Origin: Desulfonatronovibrio magnus
GTDB taxonomy: Bacteria > Desulfobacterota > Desulfovibrionia > Desulfovibrionales > Desulfonatronovibrionaceae
NCBI RefSeq assembly: GCF_000934755.1
Contig: NZ_KN882176.1
Coordinates: 81,124-145,123, forward strand
Direction of reading: 5' to 3'
Length of the DNA: 64,000 nucleotides
The translations under genes were made by a program, and so were the position numbers. Position 1 is the stretch's first letter; every line of letters begins with the position of its first letter. Shown here piece by piece: positions 9,011 to 18,971 of the stretch. The notes under the pieces are model-generated. The model did no database searches and was not told where the DNA came from. It was given only the letters and a program-made list of their open reading frames with translations.

Positions 9011-9125
9011 CATTCAACAAAACCTGGATTCCGGCTTTCGCCGGAATGACGGTAATAAGCTACATTTTGCTTTAACCGTCACCCCGGACTCGATCCGGGG
9101 TCCAGTTTTTTTGGAAGTTACTTGT
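9011..9125 (+). repeat. Rep-F element, copy 1
   Basis: Holds two hairpins, ggattccggctttcgccg and caccccggactcgatccgg, joined by aagctacattttgctttaac. The same string of blocks is present inverted at 28538-28640, again beside a Rep-A copy. Confidence 0.85.
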
Positions 9126-9147
9126 AAGCAATACAATTATCTTGTTT

Positions 9148-12100
9148 TTAAGCCTTACCTGATGTCTGCTTCAAGTCCTTGATAATGTTTTTGACTACGT
9201 TGTCATAGGCTTCAATGCGGGTTATTACACCGGCCACAGCGCTGTGTTCATCCAGCTCAAGGATAAGTGGTGGCTTGTGTTTGAGAATATGTTCGTAAAA
9301 ATGCTCGATAAAAGAGTCAGGACCGCATGAAAAGTTTGTCATATGCACAGCAAACCAGCCAGGGGTGTCAGCAATCAGCTTGGCCACGCGCAAAATGCGT
9401 CCTCCCAGCCCCCAATACATTCTTGGAAAATCTGAGAGGTCGATGTTTTCGTGATCGACAAAATCCATGGGCAGAGCACTGATGCCCAGCTTGGCCAGCT
9501 GCTGGCCGATACGCAGATTGAGCCTTTCATCATAGAGGTTATATGGGCGGCCGGTAACAACCCAGACCGGTCTGTTGGGATCCAGAACTTTCAGAATCTC
9601 CCGGCCCTTTGTCTTGAGGGCGGATTTGAAATCCATCTGTTTTTGCCAGGCTATATGGACAGCTTCTTTGAGCCTGGTTTTCCCAGGATTCAGATTTGCA
9701 GGAAGGCTGTCTGACAGGCTTTGAGCTACACTGTCCGGACCTTCGCGCAAAAACATATTGGGCCTGATGATCTTGTTGTCAGGAATTTTGAGAGCTGCCT
9801 TGACCATGTATTGGGAGCTCTCCACCATGGGGCAGAAAAGCCCTCTCTCACCGTCATCATCAACAGGAGTAGGGATGTTAATGGGGTTAGGCAGAAAAAG
9901 ATAGTCATATTCCAGATCCAACAGCCTTTTAACATGTCCATGAAAAATTTTGACTGGAAAGCATGTTTCAGCTGTCATGGACTCAACTCCGGCTGAAGCA
10001 GTAGCCTGGCTGGTGGGTGGAGACAGTCTGATGTTATAGCCGAGATTAGAAAATATTCCGGCCCATAGCACTCCCCACTCCAGAGAATGCAGAGCCATGG
10101 GTATTGCAATGGTTGGCTTACCTGGAACAGGCTTTTTATCCTTTTCATTGACCACGATAAAATCCATGGGCAGAAATGAATCAAATATTTTTTTACGCTC
10201 AAGAAAAAAATTCCCTGTGATGGCCTGTTGACCTGAGGTACTTTCATATCTGCCGCAATCTCCTCCCCAGATACTTTTGCGCTGGCCAAAGCGATAAATT
10301 TTAAGCTTGCATTCATTATGGCAGTTTTTTTCTGCCCGGCATATGGATTCCTTGAAAGTTACTTCAGTTTTTGCCAATTCTGTCAAAGATCTTGTTCTGG
10401 GTTGAATGTCACCATGATTATACATGTCCATCACAGTCAGTGCTGCCCCAAATGCTCCCATGACCTCTCTATGTTTGGGAACTATAATGGGCTTGTTTAC
10501 CACCCTTTCAAAAGCTGCCACAATACCCTTGTTCAGTGAAGGACCGCCAAGAAACATAATTTTATTGCCAATAGGCCGGTTTTCCACAACCCTGTGCAGA
10601 TAATTGCGAACTATGGCAAAGCACAATCCCGCAATCAAGTCGTTGCGTTTTGCTCCTTTCTGGGCATAGCCCACAAGATCAGACTCCATGAACACAGTGC
10701 ATCTTTCAGCAAGGTTGATGGGGTCCTCTGCAGCTAAGGCAATGTCCTGGAATTCACCCACTATATTGATTTTCATCTTGTTGGCCAGTTCATGAAGGAA
10801 GCTGCCTGTGCCTGCTGCGCATATTTTATTCATTACAAAATCCACAGGATAAGAGTCCTTGATGGATATGTATTTGGAGTCCTGACCGCCAATCTCAAAA
10901 ATAGTATCAATGCTGGAATCCACGGCTACAGCACCTTTAGCATGAGCGGTAATTTCATCAATGACCAGATCAGCATCAATAAAGTCACCCACCACATTTC
11001 GTCCTGATCCGGTAGTGGCAACAGCCTTAAGGTCCACTACAGCTCCCATTTCCTGTTCAAGAGTATTGATCAGTTGTTTGGCCACTTCAATGGGTTTGCC
11101 CTTGGTGGCTACATACTGTTTGTGAATGATGCCTGACTTTGTGTCCACAAGACAATATTTAGTAGAAGTAGAACCGATATCCAGGCCCAGAAAGGCAGGG
11201 ATTCTTGCTTCACCGGAATGTTTTACAGGGTCTAAGCTGTTGTCGGGGTTGAACGAGGAAAGTTTCAGGTCAAGCTTCCTGGCTCTGGGAAACTGATACC
11301 CTGTACCTGTGCCAGCTTCACAAAGTTTTGCAAGGTCCACACTGTTGGAGTGATTCTGCTTGATGGACTGCAGAGCTGCACCTATGGCTCCAAGGGAAGC
11401 GTGACGAGGAGGGACTTCAAGCTCAGGATAGTATTTTTGAAATGCCCGGACCTGCAGTTCGTTGGAAGCCATGCCGCCAATAAAGGCCATGGGAGCGTGC
11501 AGTTTGCGGTTGGAGACAATAGTGCTGAGATAGTTGGCTGCAGTGCCGTGGTGCAGACCGGCAATGATATTGCTCAGACTTTCACCTTTATTTTGAAGGT
11601 GAATCATGTCTGACTTGGTGAAGACTGTGCATCTGCAGGCCACAGGAGCAGGGTATGTGCTGTCAAGGCCCAGCTTGATGAAATCTTCAAGAACGCCCTG
11701 CAACTTTTTTTCATCCATTTCAAAGTTGCCGCCGTACATGGCAAAAGCAAGCCTTTCAGCCTGCTGATCGATAAACGAACCTGTGCCTGAGGCGCATGGG
11801 CTGTTCAAATTAAAAGCCTCAAGATACCATTCATCAAATTTATTGTATTCCAGTTGAAAAAGGGCTGCATCCTGACCGCCTATAGCAATGATGGTCCTGA
11901 CACCGGGCATGGCCTGGGTTGTACCCAGCACCTGGGATATGGTTTCAACCTCAAAGGGTGCATCAAGCATTTTGCTAATACTTTGGCCCTGACTTCCTGT
12001 AAAGGAAACTGACTTGATATCGCTGACAGTGAAAGCCTTGAAAATGTTCTCCAGAGTAGCTGAGGTCTCTTCAATGATAAGGCCAAAATGACGTTTATAA

Positions 12101-12189
12101 GGGGCTTCATGGATTACCTGCCCCTGCTGGTCCAGAACAGCACAATTAACACTGACTGAACCTATATCAACTCCCACATGAAGTTTCAT
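9148..12189 (-). CDS. Two-headed BadF/HgdC-type acyl-CoA dehydratase activase with DUF2229 domain
   Basis: A 1013-residue protein. An ASKHA-fold ATPase domain starts at the N-terminus (MKLHVGVDIGS), a second follows near residue 330 (FLGLDIGSTSTKY), and a DUF2229-type region fills the last 350 residues. Each ATPase head keeps the cysteines that bridge the [4Fe-4S] cluster in HgdC relatives: CASGTG plus CRCTVF in the first, CAAGTG plus ERCTVF in the second. Such proteins use ATP to push an electron onto the partner dehydratase or double-cubane reductase, here encoded at 7560-8918. I set the start at 12189, where an AGGAG precedes the ATG and the ASKHA motif begins at once; the longer frame to 12246 adds 19 unlikely residues. 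Confidence 0.87.
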   Translation of the reverse strand: MKLHVGVDIGSVSVNCAVLDQQGQVIHEAPYKRHFGLIIEETSATLENIFKAFTVSDIKSVSFTGSQGQSISKMLDAPFEVETISQVLGTTQAMPGVRTIIAIGGQDAALFQLEYNKFDEWYLEAFNLNSPCASGTGSFIDQQAERLAFAMYGGNFEMDEKKLQGVLEDFIKLGLDSTYPAPVACRCTVFTKSDMIHLQNKGESLSNIIAGLHHGTAANYLSTIVSNRKLHAPMAFIGGMASNELQVRAFQKYYPELEVPPRHASLGAIGAALQSIKQNHSNSVDLAKLCEAGTGTGYQFPRARKLDLKLSSFNPDNSLDPVKHSGEARIPAFLGLDIGSTSTKYCLVDTKSGIIHKQYVATKGKPIEVAKQLINTLEQEMGAVVDLKAVATTGSGRNVVGDFIDADLVIDEITAHAKGAVAVDSSIDTIFEIGGQDSKYISIKDSYPVDFVMNKICAAGTGSFLHELANKMKINIVGEFQDIALAAEDPINLAERCTVFMESDLVGYAQKGAKRNDLIAGLCFAIVRNYLHRVVENRPIGNKIMFLGGPSLNKGIVAAFERVVNKPIIVPKHREVMGAFGAALTVMDMYNHGDIQPRTRSLTELAKTEVTFKESICRAEKNCHNECKLKIYRFGQRKSIWGGDCGRYESTSGQQAITGNFFLERKKIFDSFLPMDFIVVNEKDKKPVPGKPTIAIPMALHSLEWGVLWAGIFSNLGYNIRLSPPTSQATASAGVESMTAETCFPVKIFHGHVKRLLDLEYDYLFLPNPINIPTPVDDDGERGLFCPMVESSQYMVKAALKIPDNKIIRPNMFLREGPDSVAQSLSDSLPANLNPGKTRLKEAVHIAWQKQMDFKSALKTKGREILKVLDPNRPVWVVTGRPYNLYDERLNLRIGQQLAKLGISALPMDFVDHENIDLSDFPRMYWGLGGRILRVAKLIADTPGWFAVHMTNFSCGPDSFIEHFYEHILKHKPPLILELDEHSAVAGVITRIEAYDNVVKNIIKDLKQTSGKA

Positions 12190-12463
12190 ATGTATTTTAA
12201 CTCCTGATTGTGATAATAGTTTTGCACCACGGCGATAGGGATCCATGGGCCCTGGTTTTCACAAGTACATCAGTCATCCAGTTTCGCTGCAGTGTATAGA
12301 ATAATGGTAGCAGCTTAGCCTGTTGGATATGACGCGAAGACTGGCTTCTTACGGGACTCACTTGTCCAGAAATAAAAGCAATTTAACATAGGTTGATGCT
12401 CAACTGGAAGCCAAAGTGTCTGTCCCCTGTTTTTTTATGAACTGAAAAAACTGTTACGAATAA

Positions 12464-12531
12464 TGACTTTACTGTATGCGATTGGTCTGTATAAACATTG
12501 TTTACAGAATTTTCAAGTTACAGTAAAGTCA
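12464..12531. promoter_or_regulatory. Long inverted repeat upstream of the activase gene
   Basis: Perfect 13-bp arms TGACTTTACTGTA (12464-12476) and TACAGTAAAGTCA (12519-12531) are separated by 42 bases. It lies about 275 bases before the activase start and 140 bases after the methyltransferase stop. No T-run follows, so it is not a classic terminator. It could be a pair of operator half-sites or the ends of a small element. The rest of 12190-12673 holds only repeat fragments (gtgtctgtcccctg, and the array at 12564). Confidence 0.5.
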
Positions 12532-12563
12532 AGTCAAAGGAGGGGGATGCTGATGTTAATATA

Positions 12564-12632
12564 CTGAAGACTTCAGGTTAAAGGCTGAAGGTGGAAGGCT
12601 GAAGGCTGAAGGCTGAAGATGGAAGGCTGAAG
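12564..12632. repeat. GGCTGAA 7-bp tandem array
   Basis: Seven to nine units of GGCTGAA with variants (ggtggaa, agatgga), in phase over about 65 bases. The complement (ttcagcc) recurs in short runs at 7515, 15588 and 35645. Confidence 0.8.
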
Positions 12633-12673
12633 AGAAACACGTAATGCTCCCTTAATGTATGGAGTAAGTCCTG

Positions 12674-13408
12674 TCAGGCCCTTGCCTGTTTTTCCAGGGC
12701 AAGCAAGGGCGTTTTAAGTGGTTTGTTGTCAAGAAGTTCAACCCTTGTTCCGATGAATGAGCCTGCAAAGGGTGGCCAGAATGTCTCATTGATGATGTTC
12801 AGAATACATTTGTCCTTCCACATGGATTTGGTTCCAGGCAAAACTGATCTGGAAAAAGCAGGTTTATTGCCAACAGTTTCCAGGAGCATGGCTTTTAATT
12901 CCCTGAAAGTGAACCAGTTGGCTTGGGCCATTACACTTGATGATCCCATGCGCAGTACTTTTTTGCTGAAGTAGTAAAGAGAATTTTTGTTCAGAGTGCA
13001 GACCAGCATCCCTTTTTTAGTAACTCGCAGTGCTTCGCGAAGAACCTGTTTAGGATCTTCACAAAATTCCAGTACTGTAATGATGGCCGAGAAATCAAAT
13101 TCATTGTCATCAAAAGGAAGGTATTGTGCTCTGCCAAGATGCAGGTCTGCCTTGTTGCCCATTTTTTCTCTCGCTCTGGAGAGCATATTGGCAGAGGCAT
13201 CAATACCATAAACATCAAAGCCTGATTCATAAAAAAGCTCTAAAAACACACCAGTGCCGCAGCCAATATCCAGTAAAGACTGTTTACGTCTAGGCCACGA
13301 TGAAACCAGGTGTTGTATAAGCCGTTTTTCCTGTTGGAAGGCAAATTTTCCAGCCTCAGTTTCAAACCAGTGATCATATTGAAGCGCAAATTTATCTGAT
13401 TCAAACAT
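12674..13408 (-). CDS. SAM-dependent methyltransferase, class I
   Basis: A 244-residue cytoplasmic enzyme of the UbiE/Methyltransf_11 type. The SAM-binding motif I, LLDIGCGTGVF, is at residues 45-55, with an acidic residue ending beta-2 (VYGIDAS) near 70 and the post-I motif AQYLPFDDNEFD near 95. The substrate cannot be read from sequence. The C-terminal half carries many Lys and Trp residues and no extra domain. It follows ilvD on the same strand after 30 bases, so the two are probably co-transcribed, although no functional link is obvious. Confidence 0.8.
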   Translation of the reverse strand: MFESDKFALQYDHWFETEAGKFAFQQEKRLIQHLVSSWPRRKQSLLDIGCGTGVFLELFYESGFDVYGIDASANMLSRAREKMGNKADLHLGRAQYLPFDDNEFDFSAIITVLEFCEDPKQVLREALRVTKKGMLVCTLNKNSLYYFSKKVLRMGSSSVMAQANWFTFRELKAMLLETVGNKPAFSRSVLPGTKSMWKDKCILNIINETFWPPFAGSFIGTRVELLDNKPLKTPLLALEKQARA

Positions 13409-13438
13409 GAATTAATTAATATGGAAAAAATCTTAAAG

Positions 13439-15106
13439 TTATGACCGTAAAACAGCTCCTGACGCAGCTGATCCTGCGTCCCGGCTGTATCGTTTAAGAA
13501 ATGACGAGCTGATTTCCTTTACTACGGGTTTGTAGTCCTTTTTTCTCTTACTGATGGTGTTTTCATCTACACAAAGGGTTAAAGCCCCTTTAAAAATATC
13601 TATTTCAATCTCATCTCCTTCCATAACCAGTGCAATGAGACCACCTTCAGCGGCTTCAGGAGAAACATGGCCTATTGCTGCTCCTCTTGTGCCTCCACTG
13701 AACCGGCCATCAGTAATAAGAGCCACATCTTTATCCAACCCCATTCCAGCAATGGCTGAAGTAGGAGTAAGCATTTCACGCATACCCGGGCCGCCTTTGG
13801 GACCTTCATTTCTGATGATGACTATATCCCCCTTGTTGATTCTGCCTGATAAAATTGCCTCCACAGCTTGTTCTTCGCCTTCAAAAACACGGGCATTTCC
13901 TTTCTGAACCATCATTTCCCGTGCAACGGCTGATTGCTTGACCACCGCGCCCTGGGGGGCCAGATTTCCTTTAAGTATGGCAATGCCTCCCTCAGAACTG
14001 TAAGGGTCATCAATGGGCCTTATAACATTATAGTCCAGAACTTTAGTACCTGCTGACTTAATGTACTGACCCCATGTGTTGCCTGTAACTGTAGTGGCAT
14101 TAAGGTCAAAAATATTTTTCCTGGCCAGTTCAGACACAATGGCGGGAACGCCTCCTGCCCGGTGCAGGTCCTGCAGATGATGCGGACCCGCAGGGGAAAG
14201 ACGACAGAGGTTGGGAGTCTTTCTGCTCATTACATCGAAGATATCAAGATTAAGGTCCAATCCGGCCTGTGCAAAAATGGCTGGCAGGTGCAGAACAGTA
14301 TTGGTGGAACATCCAAGGGCCATATCTACAGCCACGGCATTGGCAACGCTTTTGGGAGTGATAATATCTCTGGGCTTAATGTCTTTCTTAAGAAGATCCA
14401 TAACCCTCATGCCTGCAGTTTTAGCCAGCCTGATGCGGGCGCTGGTTACTGCAGGAATGGTTCCATTGCCCGGTAAAGCCAGACCTATGGCCTCAGACAG
14501 ACAGTTCATGGAGTTTGCTGTGAACATCCCGGAGCATGACCCGCAGCCAGGACATGCGTTTTCCTCAAGCAAGCTTAGCTCATCCTCGGTCATTTGACCG
14601 CTTTTTACCTTGCCTACTCCCTCAAACACGGAAATCAGATCAACAGCCTCACCCTTAAATTCTCCTGCCATCATAGGGCCGCCACTGATGATAAGAGAAG
14701 GAATATTGACGCGCAGCATGCCCATAAGCATTCCTGGTACAACTTTGTCACAGTTGGGAATAAGAACCAAAGCGTCAAATGGGTGTCCCATGGCCATTAT
14801 TTCAACAGAATCCGCAATCAGCTCCCGGCTGGGCAGACTGAAACGCATGCCTTCATGGTTCATGGCCAGACCATCGCATACTCCAATGGTGGAAAATTCC
14901 ACAGGAGTACCACCGGCCATTCTTATGCCTGCTTTTACTGCAGCTGATATACGGTCCAGGTTTGTATGTCCGGGGACTATTTCATTGGCAGAGTTAGCTA
15001 CGCCAATTAGAGGCCGGTTCATTTCTTCCTTTGTCATGCCCAGTGCATGCAGGAGAGATCTATGTGGCGCCTTTTCCAGGCCTTTTGTCATTTTGTGGCT
15101 TCTCAT
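13439..15106 (-). CDS. ilvD: Dihydroxy-acid dehydratase
   Basis: Iron-sulfur enzyme of branched-chain amino acid synthesis, converting 2,3-dihydroxy-isovalerate and its homologue to the 2-keto acids. The 555-residue length is typical. Cluster and Mg motifs are visible: [10 protein letters not shown] and [16 protein letters not shown], plus the C-terminal signature [12 protein letters not shown]. The frame is open for another 57 codons upstream, but these read through the Rep-D and Rep-E area. The ATG at 15106 has AAGGA upstream and begins at the conserved N-terminus, so I use that. No leader attenuator was seen. Confidence 0.95.
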   Translation of the reverse strand: MRSHKMTKGLEKAPHRSLLHALGMTKEEMNRPLIGVANSANEIVPGHTNLDRISAAVKAGIRMAGGTPVEFSTIGVCDGLAMNHEGMRFSLPSRELIADSVEIMAMGHPFDALVLIPNCDKVVPGMLMGMLRVNIPSLIISGGPMMAGEFKGEAVDLISVFEGVGKVKSGQMTEDELSLLEENACPGCGSCSGMFTANSMNCLSEAIGLALPGNGTIPAVTSARIRLAKTAGMRVMDLLKKDIKPRDIITPKSVANAVAVDMALGCSTNTVLHLPAIFAQAGLDLNLDIFDVMSRKTPNLCRLSPAGPHHLQDLHRAGGVPAIVSELARKNIFDLNATTVTGNTWGQYIKSAGTKVLDYNVIRPIDDPYSSEGGIAILKGNLAPQGAVVKQSAVAREMMVQKGNARVFEGEEQAVEAILSGRINKGDIVIIRNEGPKGGPGMREMLTPTSAIAGMGLDKDVALITDGRFSGGTRGAAIGHVSPEAAEGGLIALVMEGDEIEIDIFKGALTLCVDENTISKRKKDYKPVVKEISSSFLKRYSRDAGSAASGAVLRS

Positions 15107-15204
15107 AAAAATCCTTATTAATTGTTGTGTTACAAAGTCAGATGCGGGCTTTACCCGCAACACTGTTGTCGATTGCCTGTTATCAGTAACTCTCAAGTCT
15201 TTAT

Positions 15205-15345
15205 CACTACAGCGACACTTTGCTTTAATTATTGCCTCAGCCACCGGAGACAGGCACTTTTGCCGACCTAAAATCATAAAAAGGCCGGACTATCCGGCGG
15301 CAAAAGAGCCAGTCCCCTTCCAGCTTAAATTAAGTGTCGCTTTAG
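15205..15345 (+). repeat. Rep-D MITE-like element, copy 1
   Basis: About 140 bp with imperfect terminal inverted repeats: the left end contains CTACAGCGACACTT, the right end AAGTGTCGCTTTAG. An inner inverted repeat is ttttgccg ... cggcaaaa. Second copy at 19886-20030. Confidence 0.8.
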
Positions 15346-15382
15346 TAACTTACCGTTTCAATACTGTAAAAAAACAATTGGA

Positions 15383-15529
15383 GAGTCAAAAGTTCTTGTG
15401 CAACCCCTTGGATTTATTGCCATTTTACAAGCTTTAGATATCCAGACGTTTCCAAAAACTAACCATTTGAAATCATAATGTTTTTTTCTTCAACTAATAA
15501 CAATTAACTGATAACTTTTAACTCTCAAG
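15383..15529 (+). repeat. Rep-E MITE-like element, copy 1 (147 bp)
   Basis: Bounded by GAGAGTCAAAAGTT and AACTTTTAACTCTC, 14-bp terminal inverted repeats with one mismatch. The interior matches the reverse complement of 54183-54331 at roughly 90 percent by eye (e.g. tacaagctttagatatccag is identical). No ORF of note, so it would be non-autonomous. Confidence 0.85.
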
Positions 15530-15635
15530 AAAAACAAGAAATTAATATATTCATGAAAGAGCAATGATACCCAGGATCCTTATTCTTCAGCCTTCAGTCT
15601 TCAGCCTGAAAAGTAAGGTTATCTCCCAAACTTAA

Positions 15636-16727
15636 CTATTCTTGTTTAAATTGGGTTGTGGGCACATCCCGCATTAATGTTATGTAATCCCATGGAATTT
15701 TTCTACCCCTCGGTACGGCTTCCAGATTTAGTGAGTGATGGTAGCCCTTAGTATAAAGCATATGTCCGTACAGGGCTATCATGGCTGCATTGTCAGTACA
15801 CATGGCAATGGACGGCATAATAAGCCTGATCTTTCTTTCCATGGCAAGTCGGCTGATGGATTCTCTGATCATTGTGTTGGCAGCAACACCTCCAGCCAGA
15901 ATGACTTCTTTTACCTCATGTCGGTCTAAGGCCCGTTTGAGCTTGATGCGCAATGAATCAGCAATAGACCAGTTATAGGAAGAGCATACTGTAGCTAACT
16001 CCTCCGAAGGTTTAAAGTCAGGTCCTGTTTCTGTTGGGTTTTGCAAAACAAGCCCGGGGTTGTCCCGAACATGATAGACCATTGCTGTCTTGATGCCGCT
16101 GAAACTGAAATCAAGATTGGTGTTATCTAAGTACGGCCTTGGAAACATCTTGTGGTCAGGCTGGGCAAAAGAGGCAAACCGGTCAATGAAAATTCCACCA
16201 GGATAAGGAATATTCAGCGATTTGGCTGCCTTGTCAAAAGCTTCCCCAGCAGCATCATCCAGAGTTTTTCCCAAAAGCTTGAAGTCAAATGGACTGTTGA
16301 TGAGGTAAAGGCTTGTATGCCCTCCAGATACAAGAAGCCCTATGGCAGGAAAATTCAGTTCCTGTTCCATGCCCGGAGCCATGAGGTGAGCGTGTAAGTG
16401 GTTCACGCCCACCAGCGGAATATTAAGTGAAAGGCATAACCCCTTGGCAAAACTTATTCCCACCAGCAAACAGCCCAATAGACCAGGACCTCTGGCGACT
16501 GCCACAACATTGATCTGATTCTGGCGGATACCGGTATCTCGCAACAGATTCTGATAAAGTGGGGCTACCTTGTTGAGATGTTCACGAGATGCCATCTCAG
16601 GAACAACCCCGCCAAAAACCGAGTGCATGTCCACCTGGGAAAAAGTGAGCTGACCCAGTAAAACAGTACCATCTACCAGGGCAACAGAAGTCTCGTCACA
16701 TGAAGACTCAATGCCAAGACAAATCAT
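15636..16727 (-). CDS. tsaD: tRNA N6-threonylcarbamoyltransferase TsaD
   Basis: Catalytic subunit for t6A37 modification of ANN-decoding tRNAs, acting with TsaB, TsaE and threonylcarbamoyl-AMP. It has 363 residues with the Kae1/Gcp ASKHA fold: N-terminal GIESSCDET (residues 5-13), the metal-binding HLHAH motif with His110 and His114, SGGHTSLY near 137, and the C-terminal AGGVAAN and CTDNAAMIA motifs. It shares one base with the fbp stop codon (TGATG), so the two are translationally coupled. Essential in most bacteria. Confidence 0.96.
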   Translation of the reverse strand: MICLGIESSCDETSVALVDGTVLLGQLTFSQVDMHSVFGGVVPEMASREHLNKVAPLYQNLLRDTGIRQNQINVVAVARGPGLLGCLLVGISFAKGLCLSLNIPLVGVNHLHAHLMAPGMEQELNFPAIGLLVSGGHTSLYLINSPFDFKLLGKTLDDAAGEAFDKAAKSLNIPYPGGIFIDRFASFAQPDHKMFPRPYLDNTNLDFSFSGIKTAMVYHVRDNPGLVLQNPTETGPDFKPSEELATVCSSYNWSIADSLRIKLKRALDRHEVKEVILAGGVAANTMIRESISRLAMERKIRLIMPSIAMCTDNAAMIALYGHMLYTKGYHHSLNLEAVPRGRKIPWDYITLMRDVPTTQFKQE

Positions 16728-17731
16728 CAGTTTTGACCGTATATTTCCTGTACCTTTAGAACGTCATTTTTTGAGCCGATGAATAAAGGAACTCTCTGAT
16801 GAAGTTCAGTGGGCTCAATATCCAGGATGCGGTTGATCCCGTCAGTGGCCATGCCTCCTGCCTGTTCCGCAATAAAGGCCATGGGGTTGGCTTCGCACAT
16901 AAGACGCAGTTTACCAGAGCTCAGCTTGGAGTCTTTGCTGTCTTTGGGGTACATGAAGATTCCGCCATAGATCAAATTGCGATGAAAATCAGATACCATG
17001 GATCCGATATATCTGCCGGTATATGGTTTTTTGCGGCTATTGGAAGGAGACTTGAACCAGGATATCGCCTCACGGGTTTTTTCGTCCCAATATGGATAAT
17101 TACCTTCATTAACTGAGTAGACCTTGCCGCTTTCAGGAATTTTGATGTTCTGGTGAGACAGCAGAAATTCTCCCACGCTGGGGTCAAGGGTAAAGCCATG
17201 CACTCCATCGCCGGTGGTGTAAACCATCATGGTTGACGTGCCATATAAAAAGTATCCTGCTGCAACCTGTTGAGAGCCCTTGCGCAAAACCTCATCAAGG
17301 GAAACCGGTCCGTCCTCTTCAATTCGTCTGAAAATGGAAAATATTGTTCCGATGCTGACATTAACATCAATGTTGGAAGATCCATCCAATGGGTCAAAAA
17401 TTAAAATGTAGTCTCCTCTGCGGAAGTTATCAGGCACCTGGATCAAATCAGCATTTTCTTCGGAAGAAATGGTGCACAGCAGTCCGGATCTCTGCATACG
17501 ATATATCAGAATGCTGTTGGCAAACTCATCAAGTTTCTTGACTTTCTCGCCCTGCACATTGGTCTCGCCAGTAAATCCCAAAACGTTGACCAGACCGGCC
17601 TTGTTAACTTCCCGGGAAATGATCTTGGCTGATAGAATCAACTCATTAAGCAGTCGAGTGAATCGACCGGTTGCCATGGGGCTTTCTTTTTGATGGATAA
17701 GCAGTTGTTCGGTAACTGTAACCTGGGGCAT
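16727..17731 (-). CDS. fbp: Fructose-1,6-bisphosphatase class I
   Basis: Gluconeogenic Mg-dependent phosphatase converting fructose-1,6-bisphosphate to fructose-6-phosphate. The metal-binding loop reads [18 protein letters not shown] near residue 115, preceded by SSEEN, and substrate residues are in the NEGNYPYW and [16 protein letters not shown] region; length 334 residues. I use the ATG at 17731, which has GGGAGG five bases upstream; a GTG two codons earlier is also possible. Sits between the lipoprotein gene (12-base gap) and tsaD (one-base overlap) in a tight operon. Confidence 0.95.
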   Translation of the reverse strand: MPQVTVTEQLLIHQKESPMATGRFTRLLNELILSAKIISREVNKAGLVNVLGFTGETNVQGEKVKKLDEFANSILIYRMQRSGLLCTISSEENADLIQVPDNFRRGDYILIFDPLDGSSNIDVNVSIGTIFSIFRRIEEDGPVSLDEVLRKGSQQVAAGYFLYGTSTMMVYTTGDGVHGFTLDPSVGEFLLSHQNIKIPESGKVYSVNEGNYPYWDEKTREAISWFKSPSNSRKKPYTGRYIGSMVSDFHRNLIYGGIFMYPKDSKDSKLSSGKLRLMCEANPMAFIAEQAGGMATDGINRILDIEPTELHQRVPLFIGSKNDVLKVQEIYGQN

Positions 17732-17742
17732 TGGCACCTCCC

Positions 17743-18486
17743 TTAGTTGTCTTGAATAAGATATATTAGCCAGTCTTCTCCAACAGCCCGGGCAAACCAG
17801 AAGAACTGATCATGTTCCAGGCTGATTTTTCCACTGATTCGTCTTGTCAGCTTGTCTTGCCAGTCAATAGGCTGCAGCAAAGGAGTTATATTTTCAAACT
17901 GTCCTGTCCAGGCAATTTCCTGGTCGGTGATAAGAATGATATCTTCAGGACGGTTGCTTTGAGCGATAAATGTTCTGGGATCAAAGTGAACTACAATAAA
18001 CCCTGCAATTTCAAAATTTTCATAGACAGAGCTAATGAGCAGAACTTCCTTGCCAAGCTCTGATTCTTCAATGGCCAGCATAACTCTGCCCTGGCGAAGA
18101 TCAAGCGCCTGGGGGAAAGCAGGAGAAAAAGAAAGATCTTTAATTGAGACTGACGGATATCTGAAGAGAATATTCTGATCAGCATCAATTATGGAAATCC
18201 CATTGAGCCAGAAGTAACGGTTCATCATTCCTGCCATCCACTCGGGTGGGGGGAAGGAATCTCTCACAGACAGGTCTCTTAAGAGACGAGTCATCTGAGT
18301 ATCAATGGGGTAGATGTTCGTGGCCAGACTCTTTTCTAAAGCACTGACATCTTTGCGGTTAGTTTCAATTTCATATTCAGTGGCTCCTATTTCGAAAACG
18401 CGCATTTTTGACTGGAGCTGATCAAATCTGTCACATCCAAATAAAAAAAACAATATACTTATTAACAGGATAATTTTTGCGGGCAT
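17743..18486 (-). CDS. Lipoprotein with a sensor-like extracytoplasmic domain
   Basis: A 247-residue protein with a lipoprotein signal peptide: a charged start, then [12 protein letters not shown] with the lipobox cysteine at residue 18. The remaining 230 residues would lie outside the cytoplasmic membrane. The pattern of strands around [17 protein letters not shown] and [14 protein letters not shown] looks like a PDC/dCACHE small-molecule sensor fold; I infer this by eye. First gene of the lipoprotein-fbp-tsaD operon, with GGAGG before the ATG. No signalling domain is attached, so any ligand signal would have to pass through a partner. Confidence 0.6.
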   Translation of the reverse strand: MPAKIILLISILFFLFGCDRFDQLQSKMRVFEIGATEYEIETNRKDVSALEKSLATNIYPIDTQMTRLLRDLSVRDSFPPPEWMAGMMNRYFWLNGISIIDADQNILFRYPSVSIKDLSFSPAFPQALDLRQGRVMLAIEESELGKEVLLISSVYENFEIAGFIVVHFDPRTFIAQSNRPEDIILITDQEIAWTGQFENITPLLQPIDWQDKLTRRISGKISLEHDQFFWFARAVGEDWLIYLIQDN

Positions 18487-18971
18487 TGTTCCTCCATATA
18501 GAACATATCAGGCAGTGTAAGTAAAGTTGGCTATGGCTACAAACCAGTTGTCAGTTATTTGTTATCAAAAAAATACATAACCTGAGGGTTAAAAGATATC
18601 ACTTATTAGTGCAGGCATCTCCCCTGGCAGCACCTGAATGCTCCCCAGGCAGCCAATGACAAAAGGGCAAATAGTGTATTTGATATTATTTCGTTTTTTC
18701 TATAAATAATTGTGCCTAAGGAAGCAATGTAAAAATTTTGCACTGTCCTGCAGGGGAGCATGTCCTGTTGATAAATGGTCAGGTTGGATCCAGGTCTGAG
18801 ACTTTATGCTTGGCACAGGAACTGGTTCTCCCTATACTATTTTTAATCTGCTTTCTCTTCAAGAAAAAAAGTGTCGTGGTGACTTTCTCCGGCATCAATA
18901 TGGTTCTGTTTACAAACAGGGAATTCTTTCGTTCCGCAGTTTTAGTTGTAGTTTACATAGAGGAGAACTCC
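18487..18971. other. Non-coding divergent intergenic region
   Basis: 485 bases between the minus-strand lipoprotein gene and the plus-strand pair. The frame upstream of 18972 is open back to 18738, but it has no ribosome site and unlikely composition. Fragments resembling Rep-H (ttggcacaggaactggttct, near 18811) and Rep-E ends (gagggttaaaag, near 18589) are the only recognisable items. Confidence 0.5.

Noticed and set aside
13409-13438. Functional link between the methyltransferase and ilvD because of the short gap
   Set aside because: Only proximity supports it; no shared pathway is evident from the sequence.
14610-15437. 275-codon frame antisense to ilvD
   Set aside because: It covers the ilvD N-terminus and a MITE-like repeat, with no recognisable domain or start signal.
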